DNA of 64,000 bases from Rs1 sp038900335. GTDB taxonomy: Bacteria > Pseudomonadota > Gammaproteobacteria > Pseudomonadales > Balneatricaceae. The position numbers were made by a program, and so were the translations under genes. The DNA lies in the NCBI GenBank assembly GCA_038900335.1, contig JBBMRB010000013.1, positions 54,328 through 118,327 on the forward strand. Direction: 5' to 3'. Within the stretch, counting starts at the first letter, position 1, and each line of letters begins with the position of its first letter. Of this stretch, positions 1-7,744 are shown one piece after another. The notes under the pieces are model-generated. The model searched no databases. It was given only the letters and a program-made list of their open reading frames with translations, and had not been told where the DNA came from.

Positions 1-405
1 CATAATTAGCCTTGGCTTGATGGGTAAGATAGTTTAGCGCTGATTATACACCATTAAACGTAAGGGCGAATGTAACTGCAACCGAAAAAATACGATTTTT
101 TATTACAAGCCATGCACTTTTTTGTGATTATATTAGGCTATCTCATTAGCTAAAGCGTTTAAAAATAAAGTGGCAAGGTGCGCTTAAAGATATCATCCTT
201 TAAAAAATCTTTTTAAATTATTAACTTTCAATGAATTAAAAATCACTATTTGTGTGCTAAAGTGGAACATCAGCTGTTTATGCCTTTATAAGATAAGTAC
301 TCTCTTTTTTAAGATAATTATCACCATATCCAGCAATATTTTTAAAAAATTATTTACCTCTTATACTCCTATAATGCCAAACCCTGCCGATATAGAAACT
401 GAGTT
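1..405. other. Gene-free region upstream of chemoreceptor
   Basis: AT-rich DNA with stop codons in all frames and no convincing reading frame. It presumably carries the promoter of the downstream chemoreceptor. No clear terminator, tandem repeat or RNA gene was recognised. Confidence 0.5.
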
Positions 406-2610
406 ATGATTATCGCCAATGTGTTTAAAATAGAGAAGTTTATGACTAAAAAATACTCCATCAGTTTTTTCATCCAGTCTGCTATTTATAGTGTCACCTC
501 GCTACTACTCATTTTAGGGATATATTCTGTACAGGGAACCTCAAAGCTCAGTAGTGATTTAGGTTTTCTACGCATGGAGGTAGACAGTGTTCAACAAGGT
601 TTAAATAAAGGTATTCAGAGCCTAACCAGCCTTACAGGTCAAGTCACTAAACTTGGCCATGCTGAGCAAGCCTATTTAAAACTAGCGACACTAAAAGATG
701 AGTTAGTGGAAAACCAAAAAAGTAGTGTCGATATAGATAACGCACTGCAACAACTGGCGATAATGGGTACTAAAAACAACAAAAGCTTAACTGTTATTAA
801 TAAAGCGACCGCTGAAATAGAATCTAATTTAAAACAGATCACCGGCCCCTTACAAGATTTAGCGCTCTCAGCTCAAAAGATAGATGCGCAAAGTATGTTA
901 TTGCTGATCAATTTTTTCCAGATGATGAATGACAAACAAGGTAGCTTGTCAGCTGTTAAAAGCAATGTAAAAGTATTGTTCAGAGAAATATCTAAAGTCA
1001 CTAAAATATTAAACAATGTCGCCATCGATGAAGCGGCTCGTAAAGACCTTATTGCACTGCGAAAAAAATTAAGACCACTGCGCAGCGCGATTCAAAAATT
1101 CGACAAACTATATCTCATTAGTGAACGTGAGCGAGCAAGTACTAAAATTATTAGCGATGCTGAGGCGGTTGTCACTTTAGCAAAACGTATTAGCCAAAGC
1201 GCTAAAGATACCGCGCAACTGGCTATCATTGCTTCTCTTAAGTTAACCAACGATTCAAAATTACTCATTAGTGAACAAGAAAAAAACGCTAAGCAAGGCG
1301 ATAAAGTGCTAAAGCAATCGATTAATTTAGTCACAACTGCCAATGCGACGAATCGTGAGTTATCGCAAAACTTGAGTTCAAGTTTGGCACAACTTGAAAC
1401 CGCTTTAAGTATTATTCCTGATGTTGCCAGTAAAATTACCCAGTCTATTGAGGCGATGACAGCCACCGTATCTAAAGACCAAGTCGGGCGATTAAAAGAT
1501 GTTAATCAAAGAGCTAAAGTAGCCCAGGATAATGCGCAAACTATTCCTAAATTAGTGGTATTGATCTGCATCGTCGCGCTGATTTTAAGCATCATTATTA
1601 TTTTATTATTACGCCGTTGTATCATCAATCCGCTGACCCGATTTGTCAGGGGTGTAAAACAAATGTCTGGCAATGATTTAACAGCCAAAATTGCAACAAA
1701 AAATGCTGTCGGCGAACTCAGTGTTTTAATTGATGATGTTAATGCCCTTATTGAATTACTTAACCAAAATGTCAGAGACATGAGTAGCGCGAGTAATAAT
1801 ATAGAGAGCAATGCGCAATCAATGAACATTACCTCACTTAATACCCAGAGCGCGTTAGAGCAGCAAGAACACATCTGTGAGCAGATAGTAGTAGAGACTG
1901 ACAGTTTAGCGAAAGGCTTCGAAGAAGTCGCTGAAAGCACCACCACTGCGGTCGGTAATGCGAAATCAGCTGAGCAGGCAGTACAGTTGTGTATGAGTGG
2001 CGTAAATGCTTCTGTCGAAAAGATTACACATTTATCAGACACCATGAAAATCGCAGAGAGCGCGATGATACTATTAAAAACTGACAGTGATAATATCGGT
2101 AAAATATTGAACGTTATTAGCAAAATTGCCGAACAAACCAATTTACTCGCCCTAAATGCCGCGATAGAAGCCGCTAGAGCGGGAGAGTACGGCAGAGGGT
2201 TTTCAGTGGTTGCAGATGAAGTTCGCTTACTTGCAAAAAGTACCAGTGATGCCACCTTTGAAATTCAAAGCTTGATTGAGAAACTACAATCAAATGCTGA
2301 AAAAGGCGCACGTACTATGTCTGAGGGTATGATCAGTGTTGAAGAAAACGTCAATGCCACACAACAAGTTTACAACGCATTAGAAAACACCACGCTACGT
2401 GTTGAAACCATTGCTAATGCCAACCGTAAAATTGAATCATCCAGTCATTCACAGCTACAAAGTGTTAATGATATCGCCAATAAAATACGCGAGATCAGTG
2501 ATTATACGTCTCAAACAAGCGCTAGCGCTGAGCAAAATGTAGTGGCTTGTAAAGGCTTAGATAAAACCTCTGCTGATCTTAAACAGCTTATCTCGCGGTT
2601 CAAGGTTTAG
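406..2610 (+). CDS. Methyl-accepting chemotaxis protein
   Basis: Transmembrane chemoreceptor that relays ligand binding to CheA/CheW. A first membrane helix lies near residues 18-43 and a second near 382-404. Between them is a long, mainly helical periplasmic region of about 340 residues. A HAMP linker follows (about 405-455), then the cytoplasmic methylation/signalling hairpin. The conserved tip is readable around residues 573-600 (AEQTNLLALNAAIEAARAGE, then GRGFSVVADEVR). The long periplasmic part is not a domain I can name, so the ligand is unknown. Met13 at position 442 is an alternative start and gives a more typical short cytoplasmic N-terminus; neither start has a strong ribosome binding site. 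The gene is monocistronic, with a terminator just downstream. Confidence 0.93.
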   Translation: MIIANVFKIEKFMTKKYSISFFIQSAIYSVTSLLLILGIYSVQGTSKLSSDLGFLRMEVDSVQQGLNKGIQSLTSLTGQVTKLGHAEQAYLKLATLKDELVENQKSSVDIDNALQQLAIMGTKNNKSLTVINKATAEIESNLKQITGPLQDLALSAQKIDAQSMLLLINFFQMMNDKQGSLSAVKSNVKVLFREISKVTKILNNVAIDEAARKDLIALRKKLRPLRSAIQKFDKLYLISERERASTKIISDAEAVVTLAKRISQSAKDTAQLAIIASLKLTNDSKLLISEQEKNAKQGDKVLKQSINLVTTANATNRELSQNLSSSLAQLETALSIIPDVASKITQSIEAMTATVSKDQVGRLKDVNQRAKVAQDNAQTIPKLVVLICIVALILSIIIILLLRRCIINPLTRFVRGVKQMSGNDLTAKIATKNAVGELSVLIDDVNALIELLNQNVRDMSSASNNIESNAQSMNITSLNTQSALEQQEHICEQIVVETDSLAKGFEEVAESTTTAVGNAKSAEQAVQLCMSGVNASVEKITHLSDTMKIAESAMILLKTDSDNIGKILNVISKIAEQTNLLALNAAIEAARAGEYGRGFSVVADEVRLLAKSTSDATFEIQSLIEKLQSNAEKGARTMSEGMISVEENVNATQQVYNALENTTLRVETIANANRKIESSSHSQLQSVNDIANKIREISDYTSQTSASAEQNVVACKGLDKTSADLKQLISRFKV

Positions 2611-2673
2611 CTTAGACTATGAGCCTAAAGTACTTAGGCTTGAATATAGCGGTATGATGAAATGTAATCTACG

Positions 2674-2702
2674 AAAAAAATGAGCCTAATGGCTCATTTT
2701 TT
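2674..2702. terminator. Bidirectional Rho-independent terminator
   Basis: Stem TGAGCC/GGCTCA (2681-2686 and 2691-2696) with loop TAAT, preceded by an A run and followed by a T run, so it works on both strands. It sits between the convergent chemoreceptor and peroxiredoxin genes. Confidence 0.85.
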
Positions 2703-2709
2703 AGATTGA

Positions 2710-3360
2710 TTAAAGCAGTTGCTTTAGCGCTAAAATCACATCTTCTGGCTCTGACCTAAGCCGATAATCAACATTAATATAATTCCAAGTAATCTTGCCT
2801 GAGCGATCGATGATTAGTGTCGCAGGAATCGATAGAACATTGCTATTACCGTTATTTATTTGCTCTAAATCTAGCTGACGATCATTGCGCATATGATCCA
2901 GTATTAACTGCGGTACTTGCCATGCAGCGCCATATTGCGCAGCAATATCAGCATTTTGATCACTGAGCACGATAAACTCTAGCGCCTCCTTTTCAACTTG
3001 AGACAATGATTGATCCGGTATCTGCGGACTAATTGCTACTAATTGTGCGCCTAGATCATGAATGTCTGCCAATCTATTTTGTAAGGCTCGCAATTGTAAA
3101 TTACAGTATGGACACCAGCTACCACGATAAAAAGTGAGTACCACAGGCCCTTTTTGCAATAATGTTTTAAGTGTTACCAGCTCGCCTCGATGATCAGGTA
3201 ACGTAAAATTTATGGCGTCAGTACCCACTTGTAAAATATCACTACCTTGACCAAATTTGTCTGCTTGGGCAAAAATATCCTCAATTGCCTTCATAAACTC
3301 TGGTTTTGCCAAGCGCGTTTTTGCAGCCATTGCCGCCGTTTGTTCACGTAGTGTTGCCAA
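2710..3360 (-). CDS. Peroxiredoxin-like protein (AhpC/TSA family)
   Basis: Thioredoxin-fold peroxiredoxin-like protein of 216 residues, expected to be cytoplasmic and to reduce peroxides. The redox site FYRGSWCPYC is visible with Cys83 and Cys86 in a CxxC arrangement. The N-terminal 45 residues are a helical extension seen in the peroxiredoxin-like subfamily. The start is a TTG codon preceded by AGGGG at good spacing. It follows the DOPA-dioxygenase-like gene by 63 bases on the same strand, so the two are probably cotranscribed. The physiological electron donor and substrate cannot be read from sequence. Confidence 0.88.
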   Translation of the reverse strand: MATLREQTAAMAAKTRLAKPEFMKAIEDIFAQADKFGQGSDILQVGTDAINFTLPDHRGELVTLKTLLQKGPVVLTFYRGSWCPYCNLQLRALQNRLADIHDLGAQLVAISPQIPDQSLSQVEKEALEFIVLSDQNADIAAQYGAAWQVPQLILDHMRNDRQLDLEQINNGNSNVLSIPATLIIDRSGKITWNYINVDYRLRSEPEDVILALKQLL

Positions 3361-3423
3361 GTGTTGCCCCTATAATTTATATGTACTTTTATTTGCCATA
3401 AAAGCTTATTTAAGTATCACCGC

Positions 3424-3777
3424 TTATGCGCCGAATATTGATAAATTAAGCTCGACACTCTCACCTAACCACGTTGCGTATTGTGAGTGATCCGCTAAAT
3501 CATTACCTGTCATCGGATGAATGAATACTGTTAAATTTTCTCTATTTGCATCAAGCCATGGCACCAGCTGTTCAAAATGCTTTGCCGCAAAAGTAATTTG
3601 GCAGCTCCATTTAGGGTGAGGCCCAACTAACTGCTGGTGTATTGTGCCCACTGTCAAGCCAAAGCGCTCGCCTGCTTCAACACATAAGGCACTAGCAAAT
3701 GCTAATGTCTGTTGCTCAAAATACACATGTGCATGATAAGCTTTATGAGAATTTACTGGCCGTTTAATCTCAGTCAT
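3424..3777 (-). CDS. DOPA 4,5-dioxygenase family protein
   Basis: Small 117-residue protein of the DOPA 4,5-dioxygenase family, which in fungi and plants opens the catechol ring of DOPA. Bacterial members are mostly uncharacterised. Family motifs are present: HAHVYF near the N-terminus, GPHPKW in the middle and FIHPMTG near residue 88, providing the conserved histidines expected to bind metal. ATG start with AAGGATG upstream. It is first in a likely two-gene unit with the peroxiredoxin, which may protect against peroxide made from catechol or DOPA oxidation. That link is inference. Confidence 0.85.
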   Translation of the reverse strand: MTEIKRPVNSHKAYHAHVYFEQQTLAFASALCVEAGERFGLTVGTIHQQLVGPHPKWSCQITFAAKHFEQLVPWLDANRENLTVFIHPMTGNDLADHSQYATWLGESVELNLSIFGA

Positions 3778-4007
3778 TTATACATCCTTAAGCGTATTGC
3801 TTATCAAAATATACGATTAATCTATGTGGTGAGTGTCTATTGATGTAATTAGAGACCATCTAAACAAAAAATAGTTATAAATATTTTTTAAATGTCACTT
3901 TAATTTTTAACGAGTGTTCTGAGCAAGTGAAGTGACTAGGCTAGCAACTTCAGGATAAGATAGCACCCATCTTACTACTAAATGTTGCTATTAAATAAGG
4001 AATATAG

Positions 4008-4784
4008 ATGAAAAAGTTAGGTATTCTTGGTGTCGGCCACACAGCAGGTTATTGTGTCAAAGGTCTTCGTCGCGCTAATGATCAACGATCGATATTACTC
4101 TCCGCGCGCGGTAGAGAAATGGCAGAACAGCTGCAAACACAGTACAACTGTGATATTGCCAAGGACAATCAGCAGGTTGTTGATCAATCTGACATTATAC
4201 TGCTAGCCGTGCGCCCTGCTGATCTTGATGACTTACTAAACGGAATGTGTTTTCACAAAGGCCAAGTCGTTATTTCAGTGATAGCAGGTATTAGTATCGC
4301 GCAATTAAAACAATACCCTCAGTTACAATCAACTCAACTGGTTAGAGCACTACCTTCACTTAGCGCTGAAGTCAATGCAGGCCCCATTGCATTATTCCCA
4401 AGCAACACAAGCGCTGAACAACTATTTAAGCCATTAGGCCAAGTGGTGACTTTAAGCTGTGAGACACTATTTGATACTATGCTCGCCCATGCTTGTCTAC
4501 ATGGTTGGAGCTATTTTTTAATACAAGCATTAATCGATTGGAGTGCTAAGCAGGGGATGGATGAAGAAACTGCCAGGCAGGTAGTCGCGCATTCTATTGG
4601 TAGCGCCATCACCTATGCGCAGGCAAACCCTGAGCTAAGTTATCAACAAATTGGCGATTCAATTGCTACTGAAGGTACTTTTACTAAACAAGGGATGGAT
4701 AAAATAAAAGCCGACAATGGTATTCAAAGCTGGGTGGATGCAATGGATAACTGTATTACTAAAAGCACTGATATTAACAGTTAA
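4008..4784 (+). CDS. Pyrroline-5-carboxylate reductase family protein (ProC-like)
   Basis: 258-residue NAD(P)-dependent reductase of the ProC fold. A Rossmann dinucleotide-binding motif lies at the extreme N-terminus (GILGVGHTAG), followed by an ILLAVRP motif near residue 65 and a helical C-terminal dimerisation region from about 155. ProC makes proline from pyrroline-5-carboxylate. The sequence is more divergent than housekeeping ProC, so a paralogue acting on another imine or keto acid is possible. AAGGAA precedes the ATG at good spacing. It appears to be a single-gene unit. Confidence 0.72.
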   Translation: MKKLGILGVGHTAGYCVKGLRRANDQRSILLSARGREMAEQLQTQYNCDIAKDNQQVVDQSDIILLAVRPADLDDLLNGMCFHKGQVVISVIAGISIAQLKQYPQLQSTQLVRALPSLSAEVNAGPIALFPSNTSAEQLFKPLGQVVTLSCETLFDTMLAHACLHGWSYFLIQALIDWSAKQGMDEETARQVVAHSIGSAITYAQANPELSYQQIGDSIATEGTFTKQGMDKIKADNGIQSWVDAMDNCITKSTDINS

Positions 4785-4799
4785 TGCTTAGCTCAATTG

Positions 4800-4831
4800 T
4801 GTGGTGTGGTGTGGTGTGGTGTGGTGTGGTG
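4800..4831. repeat. 5-bp tandem repeat (TGTGG)n
   Basis: Six perfect copies of TGTGG (4800-4829) plus TG lie 15 bases after the ProC-like stop codon and downstream of the convergent lipoprotein gene. It is intergenic, so a change in copy number would not shift any reading frame. Confidence 0.95.
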
Positions 4832-4893
4832 AGTAATTATTCTCGATGTTATTCACTATTGCTCGCTTTATTGTCGCCTTTAATAACATGAAA

Positions 4894-5250
4894 TCAGCAA
4901 GTCCAATACTCTTGAGTTGCTACATCAACGACACTCGGGCCGCCTGAGCAGCCGCCAACATCACTCGCCTGTCGATCTTGTTCATCATTAACAATAATCC
5001 ACTGCTGTGTTTGACTATGCCAAAACAACTCACCTGCATCAATTAGCCCCAATGGGAAAATGGAGTCTACGGATTCATTATGCACGCTAATTAACGTATT
5101 ATGGATAGCTACATTTAAATCGATACTATCCATATTAGGATGTTCGGCAAAACGATGTTTAAAAACATACTCGCCATCGCTAATAACCGGCGTCATGTTA
5201 GCGCTACAAGCTGGCAGTAAAAAAACGCAGCATAATATAAACTTAGTCAT
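4894..5250 (-). CDS. Small putative lipoprotein, unknown function
   Basis: 118-residue protein with a short hydrophobic signal ending in a lipobox (LPAC, Cys15), so it is probably a lipid-anchored envelope protein. The mature part has no domain I recognise. It ends with a Cys-rich segment (GGCSGG, then a C-terminal WTC) that could form a disulfide. Clear AAGGACG ribosome binding site before the ATG. It is on the same strand as the EF-hand gene, about 100 bases downstream of that gene's stop. Confidence 0.65.
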   Translation of the reverse strand: MTKFILCCVFLLPACSANMTPVISDGEYVFKHRFAEHPNMDSIDLNVAIHNTLISVHNESVDSIFPLGLIDAGELFWHSQTQQWIIVNDEQDRQASDVGGCSGGPSVVDVATQEYWTC

Positions 5251-5357
5251 AACGTCCTTTGTAACAATGTCCTTGGTATCAATGTATTAACATACGCTAA
5301 GCCACCCACAGCCCGGCTAACTCTACAGCAGCGCTATTAGCCACTTGTTAAACGCAA

Positions 5358-5636
5358 TTACTTTTTAGCTGGCCGTGGTGGTTTAAAACTGGTTACTTCC
5401 TGCTCACTTAACACACCGTCTTTATTACTATCAATATGAGAAAAAATTTCGCTCGCATTACCCTGTGGTAGCTTCAGCGCAGAGAACTCAGCTAATGTGA
5501 CGCTTTTATCACCATCTGCATCCATTTCACTAAACGCCGGTGGTTTAGGCTTATCAGCTGGCGGCTTTTGGGCTATCGCATTAACCGATAACACTGCAAG
5601 GCTTGCAGCTAATAAAGTATATTTGATCGTTTTCAT
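5358..5636 (-). CDS. Secreted EF-hand domain protein
   Basis: 92-residue exported protein. A cleavable signal peptide ends near residue 22 (VNAIA-QK) and is followed by a Pro/Lys-rich linker. Two EF-hand loops are readable: DADGDKSVTLAE around residues 39-50 and DSNKDGVLSEQE around 68-79, both with the Asp/Asn and Glu ligands expected for calcium. The tail is again Pro/Lys-rich (PPRPAKK). Small periplasmic EF-hand proteins of this type are common in marine gammaproteobacteria but mostly uncharacterised. A 12-bp tandem array lies about 85 bases upstream of its start. Confidence 0.85.
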   Translation of the reverse strand: MKTIKYTLLAASLAVLSVNAIAQKPPADKPKPPAFSEMDADGDKSVTLAEFSALKLPQGNASEIFSHIDSNKDGVLSEQEVTSFKPPRPAKK

Positions 5637-6034
5637 TGTCTCTTCTCATTGGTGAAAGTTAGAGCTATATGATGTGTGCTTTATCGATAAGTTCACAAAT
5701 TTTATTCTGCAGAGCGACCTAAACTACAATCTAAACTACAATCTAAACTACAGTCTTAACTACAATCTTAACTACAGTCTTAACTACAATCTTAACTACA
5801 GTCTTAACTACAATCTTAACTACAGTCTTAACTACAGTCTTAACTACAATCTTAACTACAGTCTTAACTACAATCTTAGCGAGCTAGATGAGGTAACTGT
5901 CATTTTCTTATCTCTAGAATTTTAAAAACATGATATTAGTTTAACACTTTAACTAAAGACCCTTTATAAATTATAAACTTAATAATATATAGCTAATGTA
6001 TGTTTATCATGCAGTCAAATTAATTGTTATTTCT
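5637..6034. other. Intergenic region holding a 12-bp array
   Basis: Spacer between the EF-hand gene start and the ycaQ stop. Its main content is the tandem array at 5722-5877. The remainder is AT-rich with no gene I can support. Confidence 0.6.
5722..5877. repeat. 12-bp tandem repeat, 13 units
   Basis: Thirteen head-to-tail copies of AACTACARTCTW. Units alternate between AACTACAATCTT and AACTACAGTCTT over most of the array, giving a 24-bp higher-order period broken at units 9-10, where two AGT types are adjacent. The first two units end in A instead of T. It lies upstream of the EF-hand gene. The array is open in one plus frame (reading Leu-Asn-Tyr-Asn/Ser), but I do not call that a gene because there is no ribosome binding site and no non-repetitive protein around it. 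Confidence 0.97.
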
Positions 6035-7270
6035 TCATAACTTTAGCTGTTTTAACTCGTTTTGTACTTTTTGCATAATCAGCTCGGGAAAAGCTTTGGT
6101 TAACGAGACACTGTGACATTGCTGAAAGCGCATAAAATTGGGTAGCGCTGCGACGAATGCATGAATTAACTCATCCATATCAGTGTTATTAACACTAGGG
6201 TTAGCAAGCTCATTAAAGAAAAGCGCTTTTATTTCTAGGTGTTTATCTTTACGGTGCGCCTTACAATCAATGCGGCCAACAAAGCGTGCTCGATAAAGTA
6301 GAGGCAAACAAAAATAGCCGTATTGACGTTTTATAGCGGGCACATAACATTCAATTTTATAGTCATATTCAAATAATGATTTAAGACGATCTCGCTGAAT
6401 AACACTGTTATCAAAGGGCGAGAGTATCTGCATGTGTTTATTAACATTGAGCAATCGGCGCTCTAGCGCACCCGCCTCTACTAAAAATACATCTTTATTA
6501 CTCAACTCAACCTGCTCTAAAGTTTTATCCGCTAATCTTTGAGCAACCAACTGCTTAACAGCATGGCGTAGCGGTAGGTTTTTGCGCAAGTAAGTGATGC
6601 CCTTTAGTGAGATAAGGCCATGACAGCGCAATTGTTGATCGAGCATATGCACTGCATACTCTTCAGCGCTTGGCATGTTGGTATTGATATGTGTGGGTAG
6701 TACGCGCTCAGTTAAATCGTAACTTTTTTGAAAACCTTGACGATGACTAACCATTAAGTCGCCTTGCATATATAACTGCTCAAGCGCTTTCTTAGCAGGC
6801 TTGCAATCCCACCAGAGCCCACGTTTTACCGTGTCATTTTCCAAATCTCGTGATTTAAGAGGGCCATCTATTGTTATGCGCGCTAGTAACTCGCTCATCA
6901 ATTTAGCATCAGTATCTTTATACCAATGCACTTGACCTTGTTTAATCGCCTTTTTATAAGGCAGTGAAAAGCGATAATCAGCTATCGGCAAAAAAGCAGC
7001 AGCGTGTGACCAATATTCAAAAACATCGCCACTGCGCAATAATTCATTTAGCATTTGCGGGTAATAGTTGGGGACTCTTGCAGACAAGACATGATGATGC
7101 GCGCGCTCAACCACTGATATAGTATCAATTTGCACATAACCTAAATGATTAATGGCATTAAGGGCTCCAACACGTCCCTGACCAAAGGCATTAGTTTGTA
7201 ATAACCCCTGCGCTGATAGTGCAAGGCGGCGTAAACGAGCCAATCTTCGCGGCTGTTTAATTACAATCAT
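6035..7270 (-). CDS. ycaQ: YcaQ/AlkX-type winged-helix DNA glycosylase
   Basis: Member of the HTH_42 family of DNA glycosylases that excise bulky alkylated bases and unhook interstrand crosslinks (E. coli YcaQ/AlkX, Streptomyces AlkZ). The signature GYVQIDTISVVERAHHH is present. Its Gln-x-Asp catalytic motif is characteristic of the YcaQ/AlkX branch, and the frame continues through the winged-helix repeats to about 410 residues. I chose the start at 7270 (MIVIKQPRR) because GAGAG lies upstream. An in-frame start at 7372 would add 34 residues that look unlike the family. A broken partial copy lies at 10200-10516. Confidence 0.85.
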   Translation of the reverse strand: MIVIKQPRRLARLRRLALSAQGLLQTNAFGQGRVGALNAINHLGYVQIDTISVVERAHHHVLSARVPNYYPQMLNELLRSGDVFEYWSHAAAFLPIADYRFSLPYKKAIKQGQVHWYKDTDAKLMSELLARITIDGPLKSRDLENDTVKRGLWWDCKPAKKALEQLYMQGDLMVSHRQGFQKSYDLTERVLPTHINTNMPSAEEYAVHMLDQQLRCHGLISLKGITYLRKNLPLRHAVKQLVAQRLADKTLEQVELSNKDVFLVEAGALERRLLNVNKHMQILSPFDNSVIQRDRLKSLFEYDYKIECYVPAIKRQYGYFCLPLLYRARFVGRIDCKAHRKDKHLEIKALFFNELANPSVNNTDMDELIHAFVAALPNFMRFQQCHSVSLTKAFPELIMQKVQNELKQLKL

Positions 7271-7744
7271 ACGACTTACTCTCAGCAAATAATTAATCAA
7301 TAATTTAGTGGTGCTAATATCCATGCTCAAAGCTAGCTTGATACTGACATAGTGCTTAAGGCTAGCAGCCAAACACCATACTAGCGTAGACTAACCACTG
7401 GCACTAGAGATATGAACAATAAACACACGACAAACTGTAGAGCGATAACGCTGTTAAGATCATTTTTTCAATCATTTAAAGTCGACTGCTAATAGCCAAT
7501 TACTCTGGTATTTCAGCTTATAAAGAGATAGAGAACAAAGTTATTCTAATGCTTTAAGCCCCTGGATTACCTTCACACTCGATAGAGTTACGCCCGATAT
7601 AGCTACACTCGATATAGTTACACTCGATATAGCTACACTCGATATAGTTACACTCGATATAGTTACACTCGATATAGTTACGCCCGAAATAGTTACGCCC
7701 GTTATGAAATAAAAGGAGCTGTCAAAAGCAAGCCAGTGTCAGAG
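7271..7744. other. Intergenic region holding a 15-bp array
   Basis: Spacer between ycaQ and the autotransporter stop, both on the minus strand. It holds the tandem array at 7576-7705 and the presumed ycaQ promoter. No other gene is supported. Confidence 0.6.
7576..7705. repeat. 15-bp tandem repeat, 8 units plus partial
   Basis: Head-to-tail copies of CACTCGATATAGTTA from 7576 to 7695, then a partial unit. Some copies begin CGCCC and some read CTA at the end. Outer units are more divergent than the central ones, the usual pattern of an array that expands and contracts in the middle. It lies about 40 bases beyond the stop of the autotransporter gene and about 300 bases upstream of the preferred ycaQ start. 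Confidence 0.95.

Noticed and set aside
1506..2255. 249-codon minus-strand frame inside the first chemoreceptor
   Set aside because: Antisense shadow of a well-supported gene with hydrophobic, non-family sequence.
5674..5925. 83-codon open frame over the 12-bp array (Leu-Asn-Tyr repeats)
   Set aside because: A 12-base unit without a stop keeps a frame open automatically. There is no ribosome binding site and no non-repeat domain.
4800..7705. CRISPR array from clustered repeats
   Set aside because: Units are directly adjacent with no unique spacers and no cas genes are nearby.
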